NCBI RefSeq assembly: GCF_947495325.1 | Contig: NZ_CANLYK010000002.1 | Location: forward strand, 930,001-994,000 | DNA length: 64,000 nt | Origin: an uncultured Allomuricauda sp. | GTDB taxonomy: Bacteria > Bacteroidota > Bacteroidia > Flavobacteriales > Flavobacteriaceae | Direction of reading: 5' to 3' | In this document: positions 8,905 through 18,214 of the stretch, in pieces | Layout of the letters: every line of letters begins with the position of its first letter | How positions within the stretch are numbered: position 1 is the first letter of the stretch | Notes under the pieces: generated by a model | The model's database searches: none | Told to the model about the DNA's origin: nothing | Seen by the model: the letters and a program-made list of their open reading frames with translations, nothing else | Program-made: the position numbers and the translations under genes

Positions 8905-9600
8905 CTAATGGTCTCTCTCGTAAGATTTATAATATTCTTCCAAGGTCATGTTGTGGGATTCAAAATGTTTCGATGTTGCGGTTATTTTTTGGATATGATC
9001 TATTCTAAATACCCTAAAAGCTTTTCGAAGACGGCAGTAGGCAATCAATAACCAGTTTTCCTGGGTACTGTACAATGCAAAGGGCTCTATATTTCTTATA
9101 CTATGTTTATTGTCGATAGATAGGTACTCCATATGCAAAACCTCAAAATTGGTAATGGCAGCTTGGATACGCATGAGGTAATTACTGGTCTTTTGATTGG
9201 AATAGTTGTTACTAAAGTAGATGCGTTCCGTAAGCAAACTGGCTTTTTCTTTTTGTGAACCTTTTAAAAGTGCCTTTATTTTTACGATGGCTTCAGAATA
9301 GTTCTGTACAAAAGAGGCATCCTTGTTTTTAAGAATCAATTGTTCTGCTGTGATCAGCGCATTGGCTTCATCTTCCGTAAACATTACGGGGGGTAGTTTG
9401 TAACCTTCCATCATGGAATATCCCTTGCCTTCTTCCGTAACGATTGGGACCCCGGATTTTTCAAGCGTGCGAATATCCCTGTATATGGTTCTTATGCTTA
9501 CACTATGTTTGTTTGCAAGTTGTGTGGCCGTTACAATTCTCGAGGATTGTAATTGGGTAAGGATGGCGGTAAGTCTTGCAAGTCGTGGTTTTTCCTCCAT
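8905..9600 (-). CDS. YafY-type HTH + WYL domain transcriptional regulator
   Basis: LARLTAILTQLQSSRIVTATQLANKHSVSIRTIYRDIRTLEKSGVPI and WLLIAYCRLRKAFRVFRIDHI. Confidence 0.9.
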   Translation of the reverse strand: MEEKPRLARLTAILTQLQSSRIVTATQLANKHSVSIRTIYRDIRTLEKSGVPIVTEEGKGYSMMEGYKLPPVMFTEDEANALITAEQLILKNKDASFVQNYSEAIVKIKALLKGSQKEKASLLTERIYFSNNYSNQKTSNYLMRIQAAITNFEVLHMEYLSIDNKHSIRNIEPFALYSTQENWLLIAYCRLRKAFRVFRIDHIQKITATSKHFESHNMTLEEYYKSYERDH

Positions 9601-9667
9601 AAGGAATGTTTTACTCCAAAAATCCGAGCGTTTTAAAAAACAAAACTAATAAAAGGAGAAAATAGAA

Positions 9668-11152
9668 TTAGGCTTTTGCCGTCAAGGATTTAAAGAATAC
9701 AAATCCAAAGCCCAAGAATAACATCAAATGAAAAGGAAAAAGCCCATAATCATTTAAAGGCACTGCACTGTACATTCCAAACAAGAAATAGACCATAAGT
9801 GCAAATTCCAAAATCATATTTGGAGATAGTTTTTTGGCCAGGTATTTATTGCCCTTCCAACTATCTGTAAGATTGTTGATGTTGAATTTAGGTGTACGTA
9901 CAAACTCACTTCTTTTACCCATATGGCCTTCCAATACAGCAACCGTATTATGAAGTGAAAATCCTAGGGCAACGGAGAAAAAGGTAAAAAAGAGTTTGAT
10001 GTAATCCACAAAATTATCAAAACCACTACCCTGTATGCTTTTATAGGTGAACCAGTAACAAACAAAGAGAATAATGGTACTGACTATAAAGAAACTGGTA
10101 ACCTCAAAAATCCAACCTAAATGGCCGTACATATTCTTAATATATAGCATGGGAATACTAAGTAGCGCAACAATAAAAACACATAAGAACATTGAACTGT
10201 TCAACAAATGCATTACGCCATGAAATTTTGTTTTGAATGGAATGTTTTTTGCAGTGATTACACTCCAAACGGTTTTCCGAAAGTTTTCCGCACCGCCCTT
10301 ATTCCAACGGAATTGCTGTGAACGTGCAGCACTGATTACTACAGGAAGTTCTGCAGGAGTTTCTACATCTTCCAAATATTTGAATTTCCAATTTTTCAAT
10401 TGAGCCCTATAGCTTAAATCCAAATCTTCGGTAAGTGTGTCACCTTCCCAGTTGCCTGCATCCAGAATACATTCTTTTCTCCAGATACCTGCAGTACCAT
10501 TAAAGTTGATAAAGTGACCCTTTGAGTTTCTTCCTACCTGTTCCAAGGTAAAATGCGCATCCAAAGCGAATGCTTGAATTCTTGTAAGTGTGGAGTAATC
10601 TCTATTAATATGTCCCCATCGGGTTTGGACAACACCTATTTCTTGATCCTTGAAATATGGAACCGTCTTTTTTAACCAATCGCTTTCAGGAAGGAAATCT
10701 GCATCAAAAATGGCTACAAATTCTCCTTTTGCTATTTCCAGGCCTTCTTTAAGAGCACCGGCTTTATATCCTTGTCTGTTTTCCCGTCGGATATGCGTTA
10801 TATCCAGTCCGGTTTTTTGAAGTTCTTTTATCCTTTCCGCTGTTTCAATAACAGTATCGTCCGTGGAATCGTCCAAAACCTGAATTTCCAGTTTACTTTT
10901 GGGATATTCTATCTTGGAAATATTTTCCAAAAGGCGTTCCATTACATATTCCTCATTGTAAATGGGAAGTTGAATAGTGACGAAAGGGATTTCTTTGGGA
11001 TCTAATAGATTGAACTTTGGAGCTTCTTCATTTCGTTTTTTGTAGCCCAGATAATTTATCAAAAGATTTAATTGGGCCAAGCTATAGCAGAATATTAAAA
11101 TTAAGGCTGTAGTGTAAATAGCGATGATGATAAAAGCAATAGTTAGTCCCAT
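9668..11152 (-). CDS. GT2 processive-type glycosyltransferase (cellulose/mannan synthase-like) with membrane helices
   Basis: QVLDDSTDDT, IFDADFLPESDWL, TLTEDLDLSYRAQ, QQFRWNKGG (QxxRW). Confidence 0.9.
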   Translation of the reverse strand: MGLTIAFIIIAIYTTALILIFCYSLAQLNLLINYLGYKKRNEEAPKFNLLDPKEIPFVTIQLPIYNEEYVMERLLENISKIEYPKSKLEIQVLDDSTDDTVIETAERIKELQKTGLDITHIRRENRQGYKAGALKEGLEIAKGEFVAIFDADFLPESDWLKKTVPYFKDQEIGVVQTRWGHINRDYSTLTRIQAFALDAHFTLEQVGRNSKGHFINFNGTAGIWRKECILDAGNWEGDTLTEDLDLSYRAQLKNWKFKYLEDVETPAELPVVISAARSQQFRWNKGGAENFRKTVWSVITAKNIPFKTKFHGVMHLLNSSMFLCVFIVALLSIPMLYIKNMYGHLGWIFEVTSFFIVSTIILFVCYWFTYKSIQGSGFDNFVDYIKLFFTFFSVALGFSLHNTVAVLEGHMGKRSEFVRTPKFNINNLTDSWKGNKYLAKKLSPNMILEFALMVYFLFGMYSAVPLNDYGLFPFHLMLFLGFGFVFFKSLTAKA

Positions 11153-11153
11153 A

Positions 11154-11849
11154 TTATTTTATACTGTATTTAAAAATCCAACCTAAGATTTTTATGCCTG
11201 CAAATATAGTACCTTTTAGTGTACCAGAGACTTTTGAAATGCCAATTCGCCTTTTATAACGTACTGGTACTTCGGCATATGTCATTTTTTTTCGCAAAAC
11301 TTTAAGCTGCATTTCCACAGTCCATCCATAAGTTTTATCCTGCATTTCCAATTCTTTGAGCTTTTCGTATTTAATGGCCCTAAAAGGACCTAAATCCGTA
11401 AATTTTGCCCTAAAAAATAAACGCATTAAAAATGTTGCCAATTGGTTTCCAAAAACTTGTTGTGGAGTCATGGAACCGGGTTCTCGAAACGATTTTTTTC
11501 GTGCTCCGACCACAAAATCAATGTCATTTTCTAAAATTGGGGCTACTATCTTATCCAATTCCTCTGGATAGTCTGAATAGTCTCCGTCAATAAATACGAT
11601 AATATCCGGTGCTTTGGATTGTTTGGCCACATAATCTATTCCCTTGAGGCAGGCAAACCCATAGCCACGTTGATTTTCGGTTAAAACTGTTGCGCCAGCT
11701 TTTTCTGCATTCTCTAAAGTATTGTCTGTTGACCCATTGTTGACCACAATAATTTCTGAAACAGACTTGGGGAGTTCCGATACCACTTTTCCAATGGAAT
11801 CTGCTTCATTTACTGCGGGAATGATGACTTTAATATCTGGCATTGGCAT
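11154..11849 (-). CDS. GT2 family glycosyltransferase (dolichyl-phosphate mannosyltransferase-like)
   Basis: IKVIIPAVNEADSIGKVVSELP, VVNNGSTDNT, FIDGDYSDYPEEL. Confidence 0.87.
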   Translation of the reverse strand: MPMPDIKVIIPAVNEADSIGKVVSELPKSVSEIIVVNNGSTDNTLENAEKAGATVLTENQRGYGFACLKGIDYVAKQSKAPDIIVFIDGDYSDYPEELDKIVAPILENDIDFVVGARKKSFREPGSMTPQQVFGNQLATFLMRLFFRAKFTDLGPFRAIKYEKLKELEMQDKTYGWTVEMQLKVLRKKMTYAEVPVRYKRRIGISKVSGTLKGTIFAGIKILGWIFKYSIK

Positions 11850-12319
11850 TATTTCAAATCGGACAGTTTGTTTTCCTTTTTAAAACCGCTAAAGCTAAAC
11901 CATTCTTTTATTTTTTTCCCATTTTTATATTTTTCGGCAGATGTTAACTCTTCATCCATGTATTTAAGGCAATACCCATTTTTTACGCCATTCTCCAATT
12001 GACATTTGTGGTTTATTTTTTCATTTTCATCGTAGAAAAGCCACCAGTTTACTTTTTTTCCGTTTTCAAAATGACCTTCCATTTTCAACTTTCCTGTTTC
12101 CGTATGAAAATACCAATACCCCGTACGATTATTCATTTTATAATGCCCTTGTTCCTTAATATTTTTATTTGGGAAGTAATATTTCCAGAACTCTTCCTTG
12201 GAATCGCCCACCTTCCAGCCTTGGGCTTTTAAGGCGCCACCATCATAATATTCTCGATGATATGTTTTATCGGTATCAACAAGAAAAAGTAGCAGAAACA
12301 ATAGGCAGAAACGAAGCAT
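11849..12319 (-). CDS. MORN/YwqK-repeat exported protein
   Basis: Signal peptide followed by YYDGGALKAQGWKVG / GHYKMNNRTGYWYFHTETGKLKMEGHFENGKKVNWWLFYDENEK repeats. Confidence 0.7.
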   Translation of the reverse strand: MLRFCLLFLLLFLVDTDKTYHREYYDGGALKAQGWKVGDSKEEFWKYYFPNKNIKEQGHYKMNNRTGYWYFHTETGKLKMEGHFENGKKVNWWLFYDENEKINHKCQLENGVKNGYCLKYMDEELTSAEKYKNGKKIKEWFSFSGFKKENKLSDLK

Positions 12320-12320
12320 A

Positions 12321-13925
12321 TTATTTTTTGTTCACTAAGGTCATTAAATCCACATCATTGCCCAACAGTACTTGATTGCTATCTATTCTACCTTGTAGTG
12401 GGCCATTTTCCAGTTTCAATACTCCTCTTGGGCATACAGCAGAACAAATACCGCAACCAACACAGCTGGAACGAACTATGTTCTCGCCTTTTTGGGCATA
12501 TGCACGAACATCAATACCCATTTCACAATATGTGGAGCAGTTACCGCATGAGATACATTGCCCTCCGTTTGTGGTAATCCTGAATTTTGAAAACAAGCGT
12601 TGTTGAAAACCTAAAATAGCCGCCATTGGACAACCAAAACGGCACCAAACACGGTTTCCAAAAATGGGATAGAAACCTGTGCCTATAACACCTGAGAAAA
12701 TACTTCCGATTAAAAAAGAATATGATTTGCGAAGTGTTTCTGATTTGAACAAAAATACTTGGCCTTCACCACTAAAAAAATGGAAACTAATTAAAGCAAG
12801 GATAATAACCAAATAACCAATGGCTCCATATTTTGCATCTTTTTGAAACTGTTCTCTTTTAAAAATCATTACCAGGGCAAAAACGGAGGTCAATAGAACG
12901 CCTACCCCAATTAAGAAAGTGCTCTTGGTCAACCAATATTTACTGGTATCATTGCCTAAATAGGAATAAATTACCGCGGTGGTCATCAAGGTTACAAAGA
13001 CTACAACACTATGAACCACCCAACGTTCAATTTTCCATGCTTTTACCGTTTTATCGCTAAGTTGTCTAAAAGAATCGCCCGCAGTTTCAGCCAAGCCACC
13101 ACAACCACAAACCCAAGAACAGTACCAGCGTTTACCGTATTTGTACGTTAAGATTGGACTGATTACAAAAACGGAAAGAATTCCAAAAATCAATAGAGCA
13201 AAGCCAATATCTCCAGAGCTTAAAAAGCCTTTAATGCGGTATCCTTCAAAATTGTAATAATTCAAAGGCCACATATTTTTAAGGTCATAATAAGGCAAGC
13301 TACCACCATTTAAGACTGAACTTCCATTCAATCTGGCCATGAGTTCGGGGATTATAAATGCAAACGCGGTTTGAAAAAACATCACACTCATGGTGCGTAT
13401 TCTTTCATATCTATTATGACGATACTTCCAGATAAACTTAATCCCAAAAGCAAGTATAGCAACCGTATAAAGCGTTCCATAAACAAACCATTGGCTGGCA
13501 GGATTTCCACTTAAAGCCCTACTCAAAGGGTCAAAAAGCCCAATAACTCCAGTGTTGTTCCCTTTTTGAACAAGTCCCAGATATTCTGGGAAAAAATAAA
13601 GGATAATATAAAATGAAGTAAGCGAAATACCGGCTATCCATCCCCAAAAACCTTTACTTGAAATAGATTTAAACCAAACACCATCGTTTTTAATTCCCGG
13701 CTCTTTTTGTGAATACATATCCCAAGAAAACCACAGAATTCCTATTGTTATGGAAGCCAGTGAAATGCTTAGCCACAGTGATTTGTTTGGAAAGTCGACG
13801 TTGAAAGCTGTTAACAAGATTATTGCTAGACCGAACAAACCAATTAGGGTTGCTATTTTCTGATTTCTACTTAATTCCTTTGGTGGCTGACCCGTTAAGG
13901 CCATGCTTCTATCGTAAGTGCTCAT
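12321..13925 (-). CDS. membrane 4Fe-4S ferredoxin-type protein (NapH/NosR/CcoG-like)
   Basis: Multiple TM segments, CSWVCGCGG, CRFGCPM, CISCGNCSTYCEMG, CVGCGICSAVCPRG. Confidence 0.85.
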   Translation of the reverse strand: MSTYDRSMALTGQPPKELSRNQKIATLIGLFGLAIILLTAFNVDFPNKSLWLSISLASITIGILWFSWDMYSQKEPGIKNDGVWFKSISSKGFWGWIAGISLTSFYIILYFFPEYLGLVQKGNNTGVIGLFDPLSRALSGNPASQWFVYGTLYTVAILAFGIKFIWKYRHNRYERIRTMSVMFFQTAFAFIIPELMARLNGSSVLNGGSLPYYDLKNMWPLNYYNFEGYRIKGFLSSGDIGFALLIFGILSVFVISPILTYKYGKRWYCSWVCGCGGLAETAGDSFRQLSDKTVKAWKIERWVVHSVVVFVTLMTTAVIYSYLGNDTSKYWLTKSTFLIGVGVLLTSVFALVMIFKREQFQKDAKYGAIGYLVIILALISFHFFSGEGQVFLFKSETLRKSYSFLIGSIFSGVIGTGFYPIFGNRVWCRFGCPMAAILGFQQRLFSKFRITTNGGQCISCGNCSTYCEMGIDVRAYAQKGENIVRSSCVGCGICSAVCPRGVLKLENGPLQGRIDSNQVLLGNDVDLMTLVNKK

Positions 13926-13931
13926 TTTGGT

Positions 13932-15281
13932 CTAGTTAATTTGAAAGATTCTTTTTAAACTTTTCTTTTTCAGTGCAATGGATTTACCAAAGTCCGAATT
14001 GTATTTTGAGACAACCTCTTGCTCATAATGCTTATAGAATTCGGGGTCAAAATTTGCATCTGATAGATGTTCAATAACATAATCAACGTCGCGTTCTTCG
14101 GTCAGCCATCTATCAAAAATTTCATGGCGCATCCGAATACCAAAAGTGTTAATGCCCAAGAATCGATTGTTTTCTTTGTTGAACGCTACAGTGATGCATA
14201 TTTTTTCACTGGAATGCCTCCAGTGAAAATGCTCCTCGTAGTCTTTTTTCCCTCTTTCTGAAAATACCCAACCATAGGTTTGGTATTCTATATCCAAGAA
14301 TTTTGCCGAATTGAACCAGTGACCTGGTTTGTATTCTAGTTTGTTTCCACAAATGGTTTGAGCTACTGTTTCGCCCATCATTCGTCCGGTATACCAAACG
14401 GCTTCAATGGGTCTTCTATTTCCAATGGCCTCATGCTGTTCTGCACAATCGCCAATGGCATAGATGTCTTTGATGTTTGTTTCTAAAAATCGGTTCACCT
14501 TAACACCACGGCCCAACTCAATCCCAGAATCCTTAAGGAAATCAATATTGGGAGTTACACCCGCGGTTAGTCCAACCATATCACAAGGAAGTTCTTCCCC
14601 AGTTTCGGCAATGATAACCGATTTAACACTACCGTTTTCATCAGAGACAATTTCTTTTAAATTGGTTCCCAGACGTAAATCAATATGGTGCTCTAAAATA
14701 TGTTCATTGATCATTTTTGATTCTCCGCTTGGAAGAACCCCGTTCCAAAAACTATTTTCTCTAACCAAAAATGTTACTGGAATATCCCTGCTTCGTAACA
14801 TTTCTGCCAGCTCTATGCCAATAAGCCCACCTCCAACAATTACAGCTCTTTTACAAACATCTTTATTGGGTGCATTAACTTCCAATAAATCTAGATCTTG
14901 CTTTGAGTATAGTCCTTGTACTCCATGTAAATCTTGACCGGGCCATCCAAATTTGTTAGGCTTTGATCCTGTAGCTAATATCAATTTATCATATTGTAGT
15001 GCCCTAGATCCATCTAAAAGAAGTTGCTTTTTTTCGGTATCCACATGGTTTACATAGGCTCGCACAAGTTCAATATTGTTTTTCTCCCAAAACCAATTTT
15101 CATAGGGTTGAATATGGTCAAATTTCATATGCCCCATATATACATACATGAGAGCAGTACGTGAAAAGAAATAATCAGTTTCTGCGGAAACAATAATGAT
15201 TCTTTTGTCGGAAAGTTTTCGAATATGTCTTGCTGCCGAGATGCCTGCAATTCCATTTCCGATAATTACAATGTTTTCCAT
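13932..15281 (-). CDS. NAD(P)/FAD-dependent oxidoreductase (NirB/rubredoxin-reductase-like)
   Basis: IVIIGNGIAGISAARHIRK, LILATGSKPN, AVIVGGGLIGIELAEMLRSR, IYAIGDCAE. Confidence 0.9.
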   Translation of the reverse strand: MENIVIIGNGIAGISAARHIRKLSDKRIIIVSAETDYFFSRTALMYVYMGHMKFDHIQPYENWFWEKNNIELVRAYVNHVDTEKKQLLLDGSRALQYDKLILATGSKPNKFGWPGQDLHGVQGLYSKQDLDLLEVNAPNKDVCKRAVIVGGGLIGIELAEMLRSRDIPVTFLVRENSFWNGVLPSGESKMINEHILEHHIDLRLGTNLKEIVSDENGSVKSVIIAETGEELPCDMVGLTAGVTPNIDFLKDSGIELGRGVKVNRFLETNIKDIYAIGDCAEQHEAIGNRRPIEAVWYTGRMMGETVAQTICGNKLEYKPGHWFNSAKFLDIEYQTYGWVFSERGKKDYEEHFHWRHSSEKICITVAFNKENNRFLGINTFGIRMRHEIFDRWLTEERDVDYVIEHLSDANFDPEFYKHYEQEVVSKYNSDFGKSIALKKKSLKRIFQIN

Positions 15282-15518
15282 AGAATTTTATTGGTTGTTA
15301 GAGGTGTGTCGTCCTTAAATATAAGAACTTAACGGTGACCCATAATTTAGAAAGAATTTAAATTCCCAAGACTCTGTAAGGTATTGGGCTGAAACTCGAA
15401 CCGCTAATGCATTGATTTTTAAAATCTTAAATAAATCATAAAAAAACACAAAGCGTGTATGTTGTTAAAATTGACTTCGACATAAGTTCCAGTTTTAATC
15501 AACTTAAAGATTCAAAAC

Positions 15519-16241
15519 ATGAATTATAGAAAAACACTGATCACATTTTTATGCCTTAGCATTTCTGGTTTAGGATTTGCGCAAAGCGTTTCAACATTTT
15601 TTGCCAAAACAGATACATTCCTTTCTACCTATGTTAAGGATGGCAGAGTGGTGTATAAGGATATTAAGAATAATCCAGCAAGCTTAAATGAGCTATTGGA
15701 AATGGCAAAAGGAATTTCAGTCTCTGTTAACGATGCCAAAACCTATCAGGCATTTTGGATCAATGGTTACAATTTGTCGGTCATCAAGGGAATTATTGAA
15801 AGCTATCCCATAAAATCCCCATTGGATAAAGCCGGTTTTTTTGACAAGATCACATATGAAATTGGTGGCAAAAAAATTACCCTAAACGATATTGAAAACA
15901 AATTACTAAGAGCAAACTTTCCCGAAGAAGCTAGATTTCATTTTGTTTTGGTTTGCGCAGGTCTTGGCTGTCCCCCCATAATCGATAATGCTTATCTGCC
16001 AGACACTTTGGAGTCGCAATTACAGAGGCAGACGGAATTAGCCCTTAACGATACCAATTTTATTCAGATTAAGGGAAAAAGAGTAAACCTATCCCAAATT
16101 TTTGAGTGGTATACGAATGATTTCACGCAAGGTGGAAAGAGTTTAGTGGATTTTGTGAACCAATACAGGACAGAAAAAATTGATGTTAAAACTAAGGTTG
16201 GGTTTTACCCATACGATTGGACTTTAAACGAAACCAAATAA
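15519..16241 (+). CDS. DUF547 domain-containing exported protein (divergent copy 1)
   Basis: FWINGYNLSVIKGIIESYP...LNDIENKLLRANF...RFHFVLVCAGLGCPPI...WYTNDF. Confidence 0.82.
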   Translation: MNYRKTLITFLCLSISGLGFAQSVSTFFAKTDTFLSTYVKDGRVVYKDIKNNPASLNELLEMAKGISVSVNDAKTYQAFWINGYNLSVIKGIIESYPIKSPLDKAGFFDKITYEIGGKKITLNDIENKLLRANFPEEARFHFVLVCAGLGCPPIIDNAYLPDTLESQLQRQTELALNDTNFIQIKGKRVNLSQIFEWYTNDFTQGGKSLVDFVNQYRTEKIDVKTKVGFYPYDWTLNETK

Positions 16242-16269
16242 AAATATTTTAAGAAACAACTCAACTATC

Positions 16270-17136
16270 ATGAAACAATTTATGAATACCATAGTAATTG
16301 CAACTTTATTCTTTACTTCAATTACTTTATACGCACAAGATGACGACCAAGGAGGAAGTAATATCCAGAATCTAACACCTTCTAAATTAATTGGTAAGGG
16401 CCAATGGGATGTTAAATTATTTAATAACCTGTATACCCAAGATGATAGTACTTTTGAGTCTGATAAAGGGATTCGACAAAATTTCTTTACGTCAACTTTG
16501 GAGGTTTTTACGGGAGTATCGGATACACGAAGAGTTAATGTGGGCCTAATCGCAGAGTATCGGGCAAACGGCAGGGATTTTCTTCAGGATGATGGAAGCT
16601 TTGAACGAAGAAACACTTCAGGACTAACTTCAATTGCACCATCCATTAAATTTGTTCCCTTTGAGAATGTAGGTAATTTTTCAATCTTAAGTTCTCTATC
16701 CATTCCCTTGGTCAGTAATGAAAATGATGAAGATACAGGAGTATTCTTGGACCAAAAAGGATTCACCTGGCAAAATCGTTTCTTTTATGATTATACTTTT
16801 CCGGGTAAAAAATGGCAATTATTTACTGAACTAAATACAGAATTGAATTTTGGGGATAAGGAAGAAAGTTTTGCCAATAATAGTTTAAATCTTGTTCCAG
16901 GAGTGTTCCTGAGTTATTTTCCAAGTTCAAAATTTACAGTTTTAGTTTTGGCGCAACATAACCAACGGTTAGATTTAGGGAACAATTTTACGCAAAACTT
17001 CACGGCATTGGGTGGCGGTGCCAAATATCAACTTACCAATGAATTGAACGTGGAAGTGCTTTACACAAACTTCGTTAGGGGTGATAATACGGGACTTGGT
17101 GAAACTTTTAACATAGGATTGCGGGCGGTATTGTAG
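16270..17136 (+). CDS. outer-membrane beta-barrel/transporter-like protein
   Basis: Signal peptide, repeated amphipathic strands, C-terminal TFNIGLRAVL. Confidence 0.6.
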   Translation: MKQFMNTIVIATLFFTSITLYAQDDDQGGSNIQNLTPSKLIGKGQWDVKLFNNLYTQDDSTFESDKGIRQNFFTSTLEVFTGVSDTRRVNVGLIAEYRANGRDFLQDDGSFERRNTSGLTSIAPSIKFVPFENVGNFSILSSLSIPLVSNENDEDTGVFLDQKGFTWQNRFFYDYTFPGKKWQLFTELNTELNFGDKEESFANNSLNLVPGVFLSYFPSSKFTVLVLAQHNQRLDLGNNFTQNFTALGGGAKYQLTNELNVEVLYTNFVRGDNTGLGETFNIGLRAVL

Positions 17137-17182
17137 TTCTAACAACATAAAAAACTATTTTAGGAGTCTTAATTTTTTAACT

Positions 17183-18199
17183 ATGAAAGGATTAGGGCTC
17201 TTTTTTTTATGTCTACTCCAGATTTCGTGCAACAGCCAAAAGGCTGAAAAAATAAATGGGGTGAGCTTTGTTGGCTCACGAGAAGAGGTGACCCAGGCCC
17301 ATGTAGATCCCGTTTTGAATGTTGCGGCAAATTATGCTGCCGTAATGCCCTTCGGATTTGCTAGAACATTGAATTCGCCTAACGTTATTTTCAATACCGA
17401 TAGGCAATGGTATGGAGAAACTAGACGTGGTGCCAAACAATACATTGAACTTTTACAAAAGAATGGGGTTAAAATCATGTTGAAACCCCAAATTTGGATT
17501 TGGAAAGGAGAGTTTACCGGTGATATGACCATGGAATCTGAAGAAGATTGGAAAACTTTGGAGGAAACTTACAGTGATTTCATTTTAACCTACGCAAAAC
17601 TTGCGGAGGAAACCAAGGTCGATATCTATTGTATTGGCACTGAACTGGAGGAGTTTGTAAAGAACAGACCGCAGTATTGGCAAGATTTGGTAGATAAAGT
17701 GAGGAATGTTTTTAGCGGAAAGCTTACATATGCGGCAAATTGGGACGAATACACAAGAACCCCTTTTTGGGAAAAATTGGATTATATAGGGGTTGATGCC
17801 TATTTTCCTTTGTCTGAAGAAAGCCATCCATCCTTGGAGCAAATGAAGTTGGGTTGGCAGCCCTGGAAATCAAAGTTGTTGGCACTTTCTGAGGCTAAGG
17901 ACAAACCCATTCTTTTTACTGAGTTTGGCTACAGAAGTATGGATTATACGGCAAAAAAACCATGGCTGGTAGACCGTAATGAGATGGATGTAAATCTTGA
18001 AGCGCAAGCAAATGCAACACAAGCTATATTTGATGAATTTTGGAAAGAAAAATGGTTCGCGGGAGGCTTTGTTTGGAAGTGGTTTATACACCATACCAAG
18101 TCAGGAGGTGAAAAAGACAATAGGTTTACGCCCCAAAATAAGCCTGCAGAATCTATAATTCAAAAACATTTCGTAAGCTTTAAGTACCCTAAACCATAA
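17183..18199 (+). CDS. GH113-like (TIM-barrel) glycoside hydrolase, lipoprotein
   Basis: LLQISCNS lipobox; KPQIWIWKGEFTGD, CIGTELEEF, LFTEFGYRS candidate acid/base and nucleophile Glu; FVWKWF. Confidence 0.7.
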   Translation: MKGLGLFFLCLLQISCNSQKAEKINGVSFVGSREEVTQAHVDPVLNVAANYAAVMPFGFARTLNSPNVIFNTDRQWYGETRRGAKQYIELLQKNGVKIMLKPQIWIWKGEFTGDMTMESEEDWKTLEETYSDFILTYAKLAEETKVDIYCIGTELEEFVKNRPQYWQDLVDKVRNVFSGKLTYAANWDEYTRTPFWEKLDYIGVDAYFPLSEESHPSLEQMKLGWQPWKSKLLALSEAKDKPILFTEFGYRSMDYTAKKPWLVDRNEMDVNLEAQANATQAIFDEFWKEKWFAGGFVWKWFIHHTKSGGEKDNRFTPQNKPAESIIQKHFVSFKYPKP

Positions 18200-18214
18200 T
18201 CTAGCGCACAACTA

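Noticed and set aside
11849-12319. Toxin-antitoxin system based on YwqK-type repeats
   Set aside because: No toxin-like partner adjacent; neighbours are a glycosyltransferase and a ferredoxin protein; protein has a signal peptide
14464-14937. 157-aa plus-strand ORF opposite the FAD oxidoreductase
   Set aside because: Complement of conserved FAD/NAD-binding motifs; low-complexity Ser/Pro shadow translation
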